Assembly: GCA_950295325.1 (NCBI GenBank)
Contig: OX485805.1
Location: forward strand, 10,478,501 to 10,542,500
DNA length: 64,000 nt
Direction: 5' to 3'
Source: Polytrichum commune
Taxonomy: Eukaryota; Streptophyta; Polytrichopsida; Polytrichales; Polytrichaceae
The position numbers were made by a program, and so were the translations under genes. Positions 45,701 through 55,165 of this stretch are shown piece by piece. How positions within the stretch are numbered: position 1 is the first letter of the stretch; every line of letters starts with the position of its first letter. Below the pieces are notes generated by a model. It had not been told where the DNA came from and made no database searches. It worked only from the letters and a program-made list of their open reading frames with translations.

Positions 45701-48700
45701 TGGCAAGGCATTGGTGGGAGTCGTCCATCCCGAAGGTCAAAGGGTTGTTATAGATTCGGGCTCGGGAAGTCTAGGTCCTAATTTTTACAATTATGGGGAT
45801 AATGGGGATTATGCCCAATGGCTAAGGGAGTACCCCGAGTCCGAGGTTGATGTAATGGTTACATTTCACCAAGTAGGCTTAGGGAGTGAATTTCCTAGTG
45901 TTAGTTTAGGAGAGGGCTCATTGTTGGAGCCATGTGAGGTGCTCACCGAGGAAGAGTGGGTTAGCGGTGGGTTAACACCTTGGGTAGATGACGTGGAAGA
46001 GGGTGAGGTTAGTTTAATTCATGTAGATGGGACTCAAGAGGAGGATGTGATTATTGAGTCATCGAAATTGGAGGAGCCTTTACATTTCAAGACCACGTCT
46101 ACGGGGATAGTTGTAGGTCAAGATGTGAAAGATTATCCCAATGTGCCTTCCGATTGGTATCGGAACAAAGAGGAACAAGCACATGTGTCGGAAGCGGATT
46201 GGCGGTACGTGGATGTGAAATTAAAGAATGGAAAAACCCGACAAATGAAGATGGGCTCCAAATTGGGGGAGAAAGAGGTTAGGGAGTATAGCAATTTGGT
46301 GGATGAGTTTAGTGATACTTTTGCATGGTCCTACGATGAGCTTAAGGGAATTCCTAGGGAAATGGTAGAGCACCGGATTCCTTTAATTCCGGGGGCGAGG
46401 CCAATTAGACAAAAGGAGAGGAGGATGAATCCTCAATTGCAATTGTTGGTGAAAGCGGAATTGGAAAGGTTATTGAAGGCCGGGTTTATCAAGCCGGTGG
46501 AAATCACGGATTGGGTTTCTCCTATGGTCTTAGTAAAGAAAAAAAATGGGAAATTAAGGGTTTGTGTCGACTATAGGAAATTGAATTCGTGCACACAAAA
46601 GGATCACTTCCCCTTACCTTTTATCACCTTGTTGCTTGAGGAGGTTGGAGGTCATTCGCGATATACCTTTATGGATGGGTATGCGGGTTATAATCAAATT
46701 TCCATAGCCCTCCAAGATATCCATAAAACGGCTTTTACTACACCTTGGGGTACTTTTGTGTGGGTAGTGATGCCATTTGGGTTATGTAATGCCCCGGCTA
46801 CTTTCCAACGATTAGTAATGTATATCTTCACCGACTTGTTGTTCAAATCCATGACCGTCTTTGTGGACGATTTTAGCACACAAAGTAATGTGGATGATCA
46901 CCTACATTGTGTTAGGGAGGCATTGGTTAGGTGTAGGAAGATGAGGTTAGCATTGAACCCGGATAAGACATTTTTGGGAGTGAATAAGGGAGTGTTGTTG
47001 GGTTATGTTGTTAGTGAGAAAGGTAGAGAACCCGATCCGGATAAGATTGCGGCCATAAGCGACTTGGCAACTCCAACCAATTCCAAGGGGATCTCTAAGT
47101 TGTTAGGACATGTGGGATGGTACCGGGAACTTATTCCTAATTTTTCAAAGATAGCGGTGCCCATTACCCATTTGCTCAAAAAGGATGTCAAATTCGAGTG
47201 GACGGATGCTTGTCAAAAAGCCTTTGAGGAATTGCGGGATAGGTTGAGCACCTATCCGGTGTTGATACCACCCAATTGGGGTAAACCTTTTCACGTCTAT
47301 TGTGATGCTAGTAATGTGGCAATAGGGAGTGCGCTTTGTCAAGCAACGGGAGAAAAAGAGAAGGATCAACCTATAGCTTATGCGAGTAAGCAATTGACCC
47401 CCGCCGAAAGAAACTACTCTACAGCGGAGAGGGAGTGCCTAGCCATGGTGTTTTCCGTTAAAAAGTTTAGGCATTACCTCATGTGCAACCCGGTTGTATT
47501 TTTTGTTGACCACATGGCTATCAAGTATCTAATTAACAAGGCGGAGTTAAGTGGTAGGTTAGCTAGGTGGGTTTTGTTATTAGAAGAATTCGACTACACG
47601 GTGGAATATAAACCGGGTCGTATGCATTTACAAGCGGACCACTTGTCTAGGTTGTCGGAGGAGATAGGAAAAAATCCGGTAAATGATATGTTAGTAGATG
47701 ATAGCCTCTTTGTGGTCACTTCTACACCGGAGTGGTACGCGGGCATAGTGGAATTTCTAACAACCCACAAGTTGCCCAAAGAGTGGACAAAAGAAGAGAG
47801 AAGGAAGGTGAGGGTAAATAGTAGGCAATTTGTTGTAGTGGGCCATAGGTTGTTTAGAAGGGGGTCCGATGGTATTTTACGACGATGCGTGTCAAAAACG
47901 GAGGTTGAAGCGATTTTAATCGCTTGCCACGATAGCGCTTGCGGCGGTCACTTCTCGGGTCAACTCACCGGGCAAAAAATACTTAGAGCGGGCTACTTTT
48001 GGCCTACACTATTTAAGGACGCCCATGACTATGTAAGGAAATGCGACGCTTGCCAACGGTATGCCCGAGACGACCTTAGAATGGAGATGCCTTTACATGT
48101 ATCATTACCCTTAATTCCTTTCGAAAAATGGGGCATCGACTATGTGGGTGAGGTCCATCCCCAATCTTCAAAAGGAATGAAATATATTGTGGTGGCAACC
48201 GAGTACCTCACCAAGTGGGCGGAAGCCAAAGCGGTGAAGACCGACACGGCGGAACACGCGGCAACATTTATGTACGAAAACATAATTTCGCGGTTCGGGG
48301 TGCCGAAGATCCTAGTAAGCGATAGGGGTACTCACTTTTTGAATGACTTGATTCGAGAGATGACAGAGAAATTTAAAATTGATCACCGGAAGACTACTCC
48401 CTACCACCCACAAACCAATGGACAAACGGAAAGGGTTAACGGAATTTTGGTGAGTATACTACGCAAGACGGTTATAGACTCGAAGCGGGATTGGGATACG
48501 AAACTAACGGCGGCACTTTGGGCATACCGTACAACCTATAAGGTAACTACGCGTGCTACACCATTTTCCTTAGTCTATGGTCTTGAAGCGACACTACCAA
48601 TCGAATATGAAGTCGAGTCACTTAGGGTGGCCGTGAGTACGAGACTTACCGAAAGTCAATCCTTACGAAATCGACTAACCGATTTGGAAGCACTTGACGA

Positions 48701-48980
48701 AGGGAGGAGAATGGCGGCTCAACATATTGAGGCAATCCAAAGAAGGAGAAAGATTACTTTCGACAAACGACATAAGAGAAGGGCCCTAACACCGGGAATG
48801 ATGGTCATGATTCAAGACGCACGAAAGCTTGAATTTCCGGCGAAATTCAATGCGGTATGGTTAGGACCTTACCTTGTCTATGAGGTCTTTCCTAATAATT
48901 CAATTCAATTGGAAACGTTGAATGGTGAGCTCTTTCCTACCCGTACATCGGGAAGTAGATGTAAGGAGTACCGAGCTTGA
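42741..48980 (+). CDS. Gag-Pol polyprotein of the family-2 Ty3/gypsy retrotransposon (2079 residues)
   Basis: This is one unbroken frame. Retrotransposon Gag spans about residues 145-320 (LPKFYGTKDEDP...WYRDHAEG...FRPEVGQ), followed by a zinc knuckle CVQCGQPGHTRQFC near 431 and a second Cys/His-rich segment near 498-525. A long acidic linker leads to the aspartic protease (VLVDGGSSLNILP, near 850). Reverse transcriptase runs from about 1210, with LRVCVDYRKLN and the active-site FVDDF near 1373. RNase H starts near 1515 (YCDASN...AERECLAM). Integrase has the zinc finger (CHDSACGGHF...CDACQRY, from 1728) and the catalytic triad D (GIDYVGE, 1797), D (VSDRGTHF, 1858) and E (QTERVNG, 1894). It ends soon after the integrase C-terminus with no chromodomain. 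All key residues are present, so the copy may still encode active enzymes. The first ATG of the frame is taken as start; the leader is about 0.9 kb. Confidence 0.92.
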   Translation: MQGRTRSQKPSLIVGLEKSTRKRRSSKISDRLEQDNVRIESCLNVEPRTRSILDTLELGAQLEEEITPSKLSGETSSENYTLREEFPVEVDRGLLNSSPVTMAEERGMDPPPIPPIPPIPPIPPIDPLVRPRGLPIVVPQNLAAMDMPSHLPKFYGTKDEDPSRHMERYIERLASFLITDPGYWLVWFPTTLEGEAYEWYRDHAEGHFRGWEQLQREFLNEFRPEVGQSTALRALSSLKQGREEEISAYIRRFDLVCTRFVGTMLNDDTLKQFFIQGFFKSGTIRGVLERNPLTLADAKRAARDIENLDKDHERLWRREDELIPQFIPIRPRVVAVEPAKYENQIPYAIVDTGPRPLAVREPAPLLALPAPRTDPHLEEVERRLGASQLGFQEAMIKQMQSLTDQMSLMIRSQQPGPPPPVESGRHSSGLWCVQCGQPGHTRQFCRSGQNRDQRGNGNPPQQNQRGQAPPHYGNGSNRGPQPRGQGGQNLEKKEFHPFCGRWHAQGQCWSEGQEFNCSNCGGSHPSDTCRQPDKIINVPYPVANPQQQARDNMRGARPQGVPANELRPPNLYYDHSNARQTFHPPAGLQTTTGYIPIQNRQGVPPNGSNGRQAPPTDPGPSNSQDVRFMDGVLEATCDDMLPLPTRIGEEQSQWPPHTNAITYELVKGKGVVEEAPALAVTTRARRGDAPLEVGIGEQGNYSSDEEINLSELDRVARRATKDVERENIILQDRERTNAVHDLDNSDVGEWEGPGVPVDEFDVVGNSKVERSTGYDLWADLSTLKADITFGQLLEISPTARKTLKEGMPVHKRMRKVKAKIAARIQSQGGRDVKAIEIEVVIVDKVVPNVLVDGGSSLNILPEDTMKKLGLGLTGPSPLVINMANQSSTTPLGMIKDCRMTTGGEEYLVTFHVIKMHSNKDTFPILLGRPWLRMANAMVNWGGPKPSITYGPEGNRVIVSIGSLEGWMEKEMYLPLEKEIDDLNENEIGKALVGVVHPEGQRVVIDSGSGSLGPNFYNYGDNGDYAQWLREYPESEVDVMVTFHQVGLGSEFPSVSLGEGSLLEPCEVLTEEEWVSGGLTPWVDDVEEGEVSLIHVDGTQEEDVIIESSKLEEPLHFKTTSTGIVVGQDVKDYPNVPSDWYRNKEEQAHVSEADWRYVDVKLKNGKTRQMKMGSKLGEKEVREYSNLVDEFSDTFAWSYDELKGIPREMVEHRIPLIPGARPIRQKERRMNPQLQLLVKAELERLLKAGFIKPVEITDWVSPMVLVKKKNGKLRVCVDYRKLNSCTQKDHFPLPFITLLLEEVGGHSRYTFMDGYAGYNQISIALQDIHKTAFTTPWGTFVWVVMPFGLCNAPATFQRLVMYIFTDLLFKSMTVFVDDFSTQSNVDDHLHCVREALVRCRKMRLALNPDKTFLGVNKGVLLGYVVSEKGREPDPDKIAAISDLATPTNSKGISKLLGHVGWYRELIPNFSKIAVPITHLLKKDVKFEWTDACQKAFEELRDRLSTYPVLIPPNWGKPFHVYCDASNVAIGSALCQATGEKEKDQPIAYASKQLTPAERNYSTAERECLAMVFSVKKFRHYLMCNPVVFFVDHMAIKYLINKAELSGRLARWVLLLEEFDYTVEYKPGRMHLQADHLSRLSEEIGKNPVNDMLVDDSLFVVTSTPEWYAGIVEFLTTHKLPKEWTKEERRKVRVNSRQFVVVGHRLFRRGSDGILRRCVSKTEVEAILIACHDSACGGHFSGQLTGQKILRAGYFWPTLFKDAHDYVRKCDACQRYARDDLRMEMPLHVSLPLIPFEKWGIDYVGEVHPQSSKGMKYIVVATEYLTKWAEAKAVKTDTAEHAATFMYENIISRFGVPKILVSDRGTHFLNDLIREMTEKFKIDHRKTTPYHPQTNGQTERVNGILVSILRKTVIDSKRDWDTKLTAALWAYRTTYKVTTRATPFSLVYGLEATLPIEYEVESLRVAVSTRLTESQSLRNRLTDLEALDEGRRMAAQHIEAIQRRRKITFDKRHKRRALTPGMMVMIQDARKLEFPAKFNAVWLGPYLVYEVFPNNSIQLETLNGELFPTRTSGSRCKEYRA

Positions 48981-49041
48981 CTAGGCAACTTACCCTTGGA
49001 GCAAGAGATGTTTGGATTCATCCCCCGATGGTCGCCAATTA

Positions 49042-50776
49042 TGTGAGCCCAAAAGGGTGCCCACATTTAGTCTTAGACCCTTGAAACGTTAGTTGATGCA
49101 CTTTGAAGTAGCATGTTACTTCACAAAAATATAAAAAGAGTGAAATGTTAGTCTTAGAAGTACCATGTTGTAAGAGGCTAGGATGTGAGTTGTTATTGTG
49201 TTTTTACCTTCGGAAGGATTTGAGTGAATGAGGATAGGTAAGGAGAACTTGGATTGAGTAGTTAGTGAGTAGGCTAGTACAAATGGATGGAGACAACCAA
49301 AGTGACTCAAGAGGCAAGTGCATTCGAATTGGGATGAATGGAGGATCACATGGAGCGCACAAGTGGACCACCTCATCATGGCCACTTAATGGGGAAGGCC
49401 CAAGGAAGAATGCAAGGTGGAGGATAAGCAAATTCTCAAAGCACCAATCAAATCACGAGTTAAGCATCGTGGTTTGAATTAAGTGGTGAGCGACGATTTG
49501 GGAAAGTAAGGGGAGAAAGTTATGGCGGCGGAAAGCGAAGGAGGCTAAGTTTGGGTTGAAGCATCCCAAGTTTGGTAAAGTGTGGTAGGTAGAAAGCCAA
49601 GGCTAGTTAAATGTTCGAATTAGGATCCTTGTTGATCATTTGAGGGAGGAAGGCTTAGAAGATAGGATTGGCGCCTACTAAGTAGGAGGAAATCTCAAGG
49701 GCTTATCGTGAGCCTTGAGGGTGCTCACCCCCTCAAGCTTACTATATAATCCCTCATTATTCCCTCACTCATCCTCTCTTTCCTTTGTGCTCCAAGGCAC
49801 CCCACGAGTTGTAAGTGTGGGTGTGGGAAGCCATATTGGAGCACATGTGTGTGCTTAGTTTTTAGTTTGAGAGCCAAGGCTTGTTAGCCTTGAAGAGGGC
49901 TTGACCTCTTGGTAGAATTAGTGTTGACGTGAAGGATTTTAAAGTTAATTCATGATTCCAATTTGTGGTACTTAAAGTTCATGTTTTGAATACACGTGGT
50001 TGCAAGTTCCATGTTTAAGAGTTGAGCACTTGATGTTGTGATGAGTGCAAAAATATACTTGTGTGGATTAGTTAGTCTTAGTGAAGTTAGGAAATTCTCT
50101 CTCCCCCTCTCCTCTCTAGGATTTTAGGATTTTAAGATTAGAGAAGAATTGTGTGATTAGAAAGGGGTTGTTAGTAGAATTAGGGAAATTAGGTAGGAAG
50201 ATTAGTTAAGGGCTTGAATAATTAGTGAGGTAGTTGGGTATTACAACTACAAAGTTGTGGGTTCATGAAGGAGCTGGGTTTATGAAGGAGCTGGGTTTGT
50301 TTAGTTAGAAAGTAAAGAGCTGGGTTTATGAAGGACCTGGGTTTGTTTAGTTAGAAGCTAAGGAGCTGGGTTCATGAAGGAGCTGGGTTTATGAAGGAGC
50401 TAGGTTTATGAAGGAGCTGGGTTTGTTTAGTTAGAAAGTAAAGAGCTGGGTTTATGAAGGACCTGGGTTTGTTTAGTTAGAAGCTAAGGAGCTGGGTTCA
50501 TGAAGGAGCTGGGTTTATGAAGGAGCTGGGTTTGTTTAGTTAGAAGCTAAGAAGCTGGGTTTATGAAGGAGCTGGGTTTATGAAGGAGCTAGGTTTATGT
50601 AATTAGAAAGTAAAGAGATGGGTTCATGAAGGAGCTTAGTAGATAGCCTACCTAATTAGCTCATAGACAAGTAGTTAGTTACATTATGCTAGTTAGTGTT
50701 ATGTGTGGCTTTCACAAGTAAATGTATTTGAGATTGACTATAGAGAATAGTGACTGGCAAGACAAAGGAAGCAAAG
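49042..50776 (+). repeat. 3' LTR of the family-2 element, truncated
   Basis: It is nearly identical to 39668 onward, but with an extra block of GAAGGAGCTGGGTTT units (50400-50520) absent from the 5' LTR, a ~85-bp deletion after GAGAATAGTG, and a cut at GGAAGCAAAG. Sequence then continues as a family-1 LTR. No clear polypurine tract lies just before it; AATTATG precedes TGTGAG. Confidence 0.85.
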
Positions 50777-51589
50777 GGAGGCACAAGGGTAAGGCCATGA
50801 GCTATGCGTAGCTCATGGCGTGGTGATTCTAGAAAGCTCAAGAACACCTCAATCGGAGGTGTGAGCTAGGAGTTATGGCCATTTGAGTGGGGCGCTGTCC
50901 CGGGACAGCGCCCTGGTACAGCAGTGCCTGGGAGTGATTCCCGGGACTGCCAAGGTTCAAACAGGCATAACGTCCTCAATACTTGTCCGAATGGGGCAAG
51001 TGAGGAGTCCATCGGCATCTACGTGAAGCGTAGATGAAGATGGAGTGGTTGGTTGTTATGATCAGACATCATACAAGGAAGTTATGATGGTCTGAAGCTG
51101 CTGGGGGGGTTCTAGGCCCAGCAGCTAAAGGAAAATGTCCACTTGGCCCCAACTCTTGGTAGAGAGACAAGAGGTTGGTTGACGGTGGGGTAGGGGCCCC
51201 GCGTGAAGTCCTAGAGGCTTATATGGGTGAGGTGGTGTGGCCTCACCCACCCGAGGCCGAACGGCACGGCCTCCATGGGCTTTGGCCCATTGCGAGGCCA
51301 TAGTTGCCTAGAATGGTTCGGGTTGTTGTAGTGTTACTCCGGCAATGCGATGATCAACATAAGATGGGACTTCCATGGATGGAAGTCCACATCGAAGAAA
51401 TGGGTTACCGATTAAGGGGTGAGTCCCGAAAGCAAAGTAGGAGGGTTGGTTCCCCTCCTTTGAATTATATGGTCCGGGGTAAGAGGAGCTAACCATTAGC
51501 ATGGCGGTATGCGAAGGGTTAGCGCTCGTAACCTTTGCTAGAATTGAAAATTGGCAAGATTGCTTAGGGGGTTAGCAAGGGTTGCGACA
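50777..51589 (+). mobile_element. Family-1 LTR, 3' part (about positions 165-974)
   Basis: It starts at GGAGGCACAAGGG and follows the intact LTR to its end GGGTTGCGACA. It is followed by TCCGG, not by a primer site, so it acts as a 3' or solo LTR end. Its overlap with the 38939-39667 piece (positions 165-730 are present in both) shows that the two are not halves of one LTR. Confidence 0.85.
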
Positions 51590-51644
51590 TCCGGGTACCC
51601 ATAGCCAGCGTTCATTGATTAGTATATATGATTTGCTTGTCAAT

Positions 51645-51662
51645 TACGAACGCTCGTTCGTA
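51645..51662. repeat. Isolated palindrome copy
   Basis: TTACGAACGCTCGTTCGTAA lies 33 bases upstream of the ATG of the interrupted gene. Centre bases are CT; arms are perfect. Confidence 0.9.
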
Positions 51663-51694
51663 AACACAATACTAAATGTTTATGTGCTCTGCAG

Positions 51695-52587
51695 ATGGCT
51701 AGACCGAGCAGGAGGGCCATTGAGATGTTCGCAGTGCAGATAGATCAGCTACCAGAGTCAGTGTCCGACCCCAACGGAAACGATAATTATGTTCCGAAGG
51801 AGGACTTCATTGGGGAATGGACGGCACTGCCAGAGAAGACATCAGACGGTTTTTTTTGTCTTCGCTTCACCTACGAGCTGGAAACGACGCCGGACCAGCC
51901 AGAGCAATGGGTGCAGATGAAGACTTGGGAAGTAGAATCAATTGAGGCACAAGGAGATTATATGATTTTAGACATGAAAAATAAGAAGGATCACATTAAC
52001 CTCCTGTTAGAGTACAGGAGACATAGTTTCTCCTACACATACGCAAAAAATAACGTAGTGGCTCATGCCAAACACTTCCTCAAGGACCTATTCACGAAGT
52101 ACGCCCTGAGCTCGTACTGGACAGCAAGGAAGTTGGCCGCGCTTTCCTTGAATATCTCCAAGTACAATAGCGCAGTCGGCGAAGCCAACAAGAAGAAGAA
52201 GAACCCACGAAAACCATCCGCATCCGGGGCAGGAGGATCGAGAAGTGCACCTAGGCCGGTGCCTTCTGCGAGCAGGGTGACGGAGGGTCCCAGCCGACAT
52301 TCCACGCCATCAAAGAGGTCCCGGGACGAAATGGAGAGGTCTGGGATAACAGAGGGCGCTGAGGTGAGCTCTCCTCCCCTGATGCCAACCCCTTTAAAGA
52401 AAGGTGAGAATCCAGATGCAGTGAAGGCAACAAAGATCCTACGAGATTTCAATAATTACTCAAAGGATTGTTGGCCCATGGGACGCCACTTCACGTTCAA
52501 CGTGGACTGCTTCAAGTGCAAAAAGTCCCCCAACAAGTGGGTGGTAAGGTCTCGCGAGAGCGGTGGGGTGAAGTGGCAGATCAACAA
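51695..52587 (+). pseudogene. Unrecognised gene, cut by a family-1 LTR
   Basis: The coding exon starts with ATG directly after an acceptor (GCTCTGCAG|ATGGC), so an untranslated exon should lie upstream. 298 codons are open up to 52587 (ends KWQINN), where an LTR begins. The first 170 residues look globular (FIGEWTALPEK, FFCLRFTYELE, YSYTYAKNN-like). Then follow a basic KKKKNPRK stretch, a Ser/Pro-rich linker and a C-terminal CFKCKK segment. I recognise no family. A palindrome (51645-51662) sits just upstream, as one sits upstream of the plus-strand gene at 12842. It may be a gene carried by palindrome unit copy 2. The 3' part must lie beyond the retrotransposons, outside the window. Confidence 0.5.
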
Positions 52588-53561
52588 TGTCGCGCACCTC
52601 TCCATGAGGAGTGCCCGAAACACCATGGGCACAAGGGGGACCCCGGAGTGACACCTGGGACTTGTGGCGCCGTTGGTGAGAGGGCCCAAGTGATCCTAGT
52701 GTGGGTGAGGTCCCCGGGCGTTGGGAACGCCTCCCATCCACAAAGACTAGGAGGCGCAAGGGTAAGGCCATGAGCTATGCGTAGCTCATGGCGTGGTGAT
52801 TCTAGAATGCTCAAGAACACCTCAATCGGAGGTGTGAGCTAGGAGTTATGGCCATTTGAGTGGGGCGCTGTCCCGGGACAGCGCCCTGGTACAGCAGTGC
52901 CTGGGAGTGATTCCCGGGACTGCCAAGGTTCAAACAGGCATAACTTCCTCAAGACTTGCCCTAAAGGGGCAAGTGAGGAGTCCATCGGCATCTACGTGAA
53001 GCGTAGATGAAGATGGAGTAGTTGGTGGCTGGAATCAGACATCATACAAGGAAGTTATGATGGTCTGAAGCTGCTGGGGGCTTCTAGGCCCAGCGGCTAA
53101 GGGAAAATGTCCACTTGGCCCCAACTCTTGGTAGAGAGACAAGAGGTTGGTTGACGGTGGGGTAGGGGCCCCGCGTGAAGTCCTAGAGGCTTATATGGGT
53201 GAGGTGGTGTGGCCTCACCCACCCGAGGCCGAACGGCACGGCCTCCATGGGCTTTGGCCCATTGCGAGGCCATAGTTGCCTAGTATGGTTCGGGTTGTTG
53301 TAGTGTTGCTCCGGCAATGCGATGATCAACATAAGATGGGACTTCCATGGATGGAAGTCCACATTGGGGAAATGGGTTACCGATTAAGGGGTGAATCCCG
53401 AAAGCAAAGTAGGAGGGTTGGTTCCCCTCCTTTGAATTATATGGTCCGGGGTAAGAGGAGCTAACCATTAGCATGGCGGTATGCGAAGGGTTAGCGCTCG
53501 TAACCTTTGCTAGAAACGAAAATTGGCAATATTGTTAAGGGACCTAGCAAGGGTTGCGACA
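52588..53561 (+). repeat. 5' LTR of family-1 element, (+) copy (974 bp, intact)
   Basis: It runs TG...CA (TGTCGCGCACC to GGTTGCGACA). The left flank is AACAA within the interrupted gene. Several hairpins are visible: GGACTTCCATGGATGGAAGTCC-type near 53338 (arms of 10), GGCGCTGTC/GACAGCGCC near 52863, CCATGAGCTA/TAGCTCATGG near 52767 and CATCTACG/CGTAGATG near 52989. A TATA-like ATATGG is near 53193. Confidence 0.9.
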
Positions 53562-53581
53562 CTTGGTATCAGAGCACGGTT
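53562..53581 (+). promoter_or_regulatory. Primer binding site, initiator-Met type, (+) copy
   Basis: CTTGGTATCAGAGCACGGTT follows the LTR directly. TGGTATCAGAGC is the standard complement of the plant initiator methionine tRNA 3' end. Confidence 0.9.
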
Positions 53582-54529
53582 CCAAGTTTTGAGCTGGCAC
53601 TTTGAGGGAAACATGGCTATCAAAAATGCGGGTTATGATGGTGAGCCCGGGGTTTCCAAAAGGTTGTGAGGCTCAAATTGGAACAAGGATCATGTGCAAG
53701 TGGAATTTGACCATACCATTGGTTCTAATGACAATGGTGGGCATGAGGGTGGATTTGGTAAGGAAAATGGAGGAGTGATTTGAAAAGGGCTCCCGGAAAC
53801 CTCCAAAAACTTTTGGGGCCTAGAATACCGAAAGCACCCAAAACCTTGGAGGGCATTAATGTTGGATTGAAATTCCAATTCGAAATGCTTGGAAGGTATT
53901 GATGTTGGAATGAATTTGGTGCTAATGAGGCACCCGGGGCCTCTTAAGGCCTATGTGCGCTATTCAAACGCACAAATGAAGGATACACCTCAAACGGACG
54001 AGCTTTCTAAGAAATGCATCCTTTTAGGTGGGGTTTTAAAAGCGGGTGGTGGATGCCTTGTTTAAGTCCCCAAGGCTTCTTGAGGACATGGTGGGGACCA
54101 TCAAGTTTGCAAGAGCATTGAAGCCGATGGTCCTAAAGAGAAGTTTGGCGGCGCATCACCACAAGTGGCTTTAGCCAAAGTAGGTCCCAAAGAAATGAGT
54201 GCAAATTGTTTGGTCCATTTTACTTAGGCAAAACATGTTGGTGCCGCGGACGGAATGTTGAAAGGTGGCTTTATGCTTCCAAAGCAAATCATACTTGTGC
54301 CACGGACGGAATGTGAAAAATAACTTTGCTCAACGAGAAATTGAGTTCTTGAGGTATGTGGTGACAAAGGAAGTTGGTGGACGAACATGAAGAATGTCAA
54401 GGCAATCCAAGAAGAGAATTGGCCCTTGACTCAAGAAAAGGGCTTAGGTCATTTGTTGGCCTAACCAACTACTACCACCACTTCATTCATGGTTTTTCTA
54501 AGGTTGCTAGAACCTTAGTCAACATGTTG

Positions 54530-55165
54530 GAAAAAATGGCTATCCCAAGAGTGGGATGAGCCTTGTCACCAAGCCTTTGGGGAGCTCAAGAAAAAGTTCT
54601 CTTCACAAGATGTGGTTAAGTTTCGGGTTTTCATGAGCATGTTGAGGTGCACATGAAGGCAAAGGACTTTACCATTGGCGGATGTTGATCCAAGATGGAA
54701 GACCATTGCTTATGGGAGCATTAAGCTCCATGGTTGTAGAAGCTTGTCCAACTTGTGCAAGAAATGGCTATCCCAAGAGTGGGATGAGCCTTGCCACCAA
54801 GTCTTTGAGGAGCTTAAGACCAAGTTCCTCTTTACCACCCTTGTTCAAGTTCGCGGAGCTTGAAAAACCTTTTGAGGTGCATACGGGGGGCGAGGACTTT
54901 ACCATTGGCAGATGTTGATGCAAGATGGATGGCCATTGCATACGAGAGCATGAAGCTCGATGGTTCGACTTGTGGAAGAAATGGCTATCCCAAGAGTGGG
55001 ATGATGTTTGTCACGAGTCTTTGGGGAGCTTAAGACCAAGTTCTCTTCGCCGCCCGTGCTCAAGTTCACGGAGCTTGACAAACCTTTTGAGGTGCATATG
55101 GGGGTGAATGATTTTGCCAATGGTGGATTATGTGTAAGATGGATGGCCATTGCATATGCGAGCAT
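54530..55165 (+). repeat. Tandem amplification of the RT-RNase H junction, three copies, ~220-230 bp
   Basis: Each unit begins AATGGCTATCCCAAGAGTGG (54534, 54763 and 54980) and encodes KKWLSQEWDEPCHQ, LKFAELDKPFEVH and DGWPLHM-like blocks, the start of the RNase H domain. A normal element has one. The inverted copy has four (61.36-62.13 kb). Confidence 0.75.

Larger units (their letters stand above)
39668..50776 (+). mobile_element. Family-2 Ty3/gypsy LTR retrotransposon, young, with uninterrupted gag-pol
   Basis: It comprises a 5' LTR (39668-41831), primer site, leader, one gag-pol frame (42741-48980) and a truncated 3' LTR (49042-50776). The LTRs differ at very few positions over their first 1.2 kb (for example 40128 against 49502), pointing to recent insertion. 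Domain order PR-RT-RNH-INT identifies Ty3/gypsy. No chromodomain is seen, and the SACGGHF zinc-finger start resembles the Tat/Athila branch. The 3' LTR lacks its last ~450 bp and is fused to a family-1 LTR. Confidence 0.9.

Noticed and set aside
38939-51589. One family-1 LTR simply split by insertion of the family-2 element
   Set aside because: The two pieces overlap by more than 500 bp of LTR sequence and the outer flanks (CAAAC and TCCGG) do not match.
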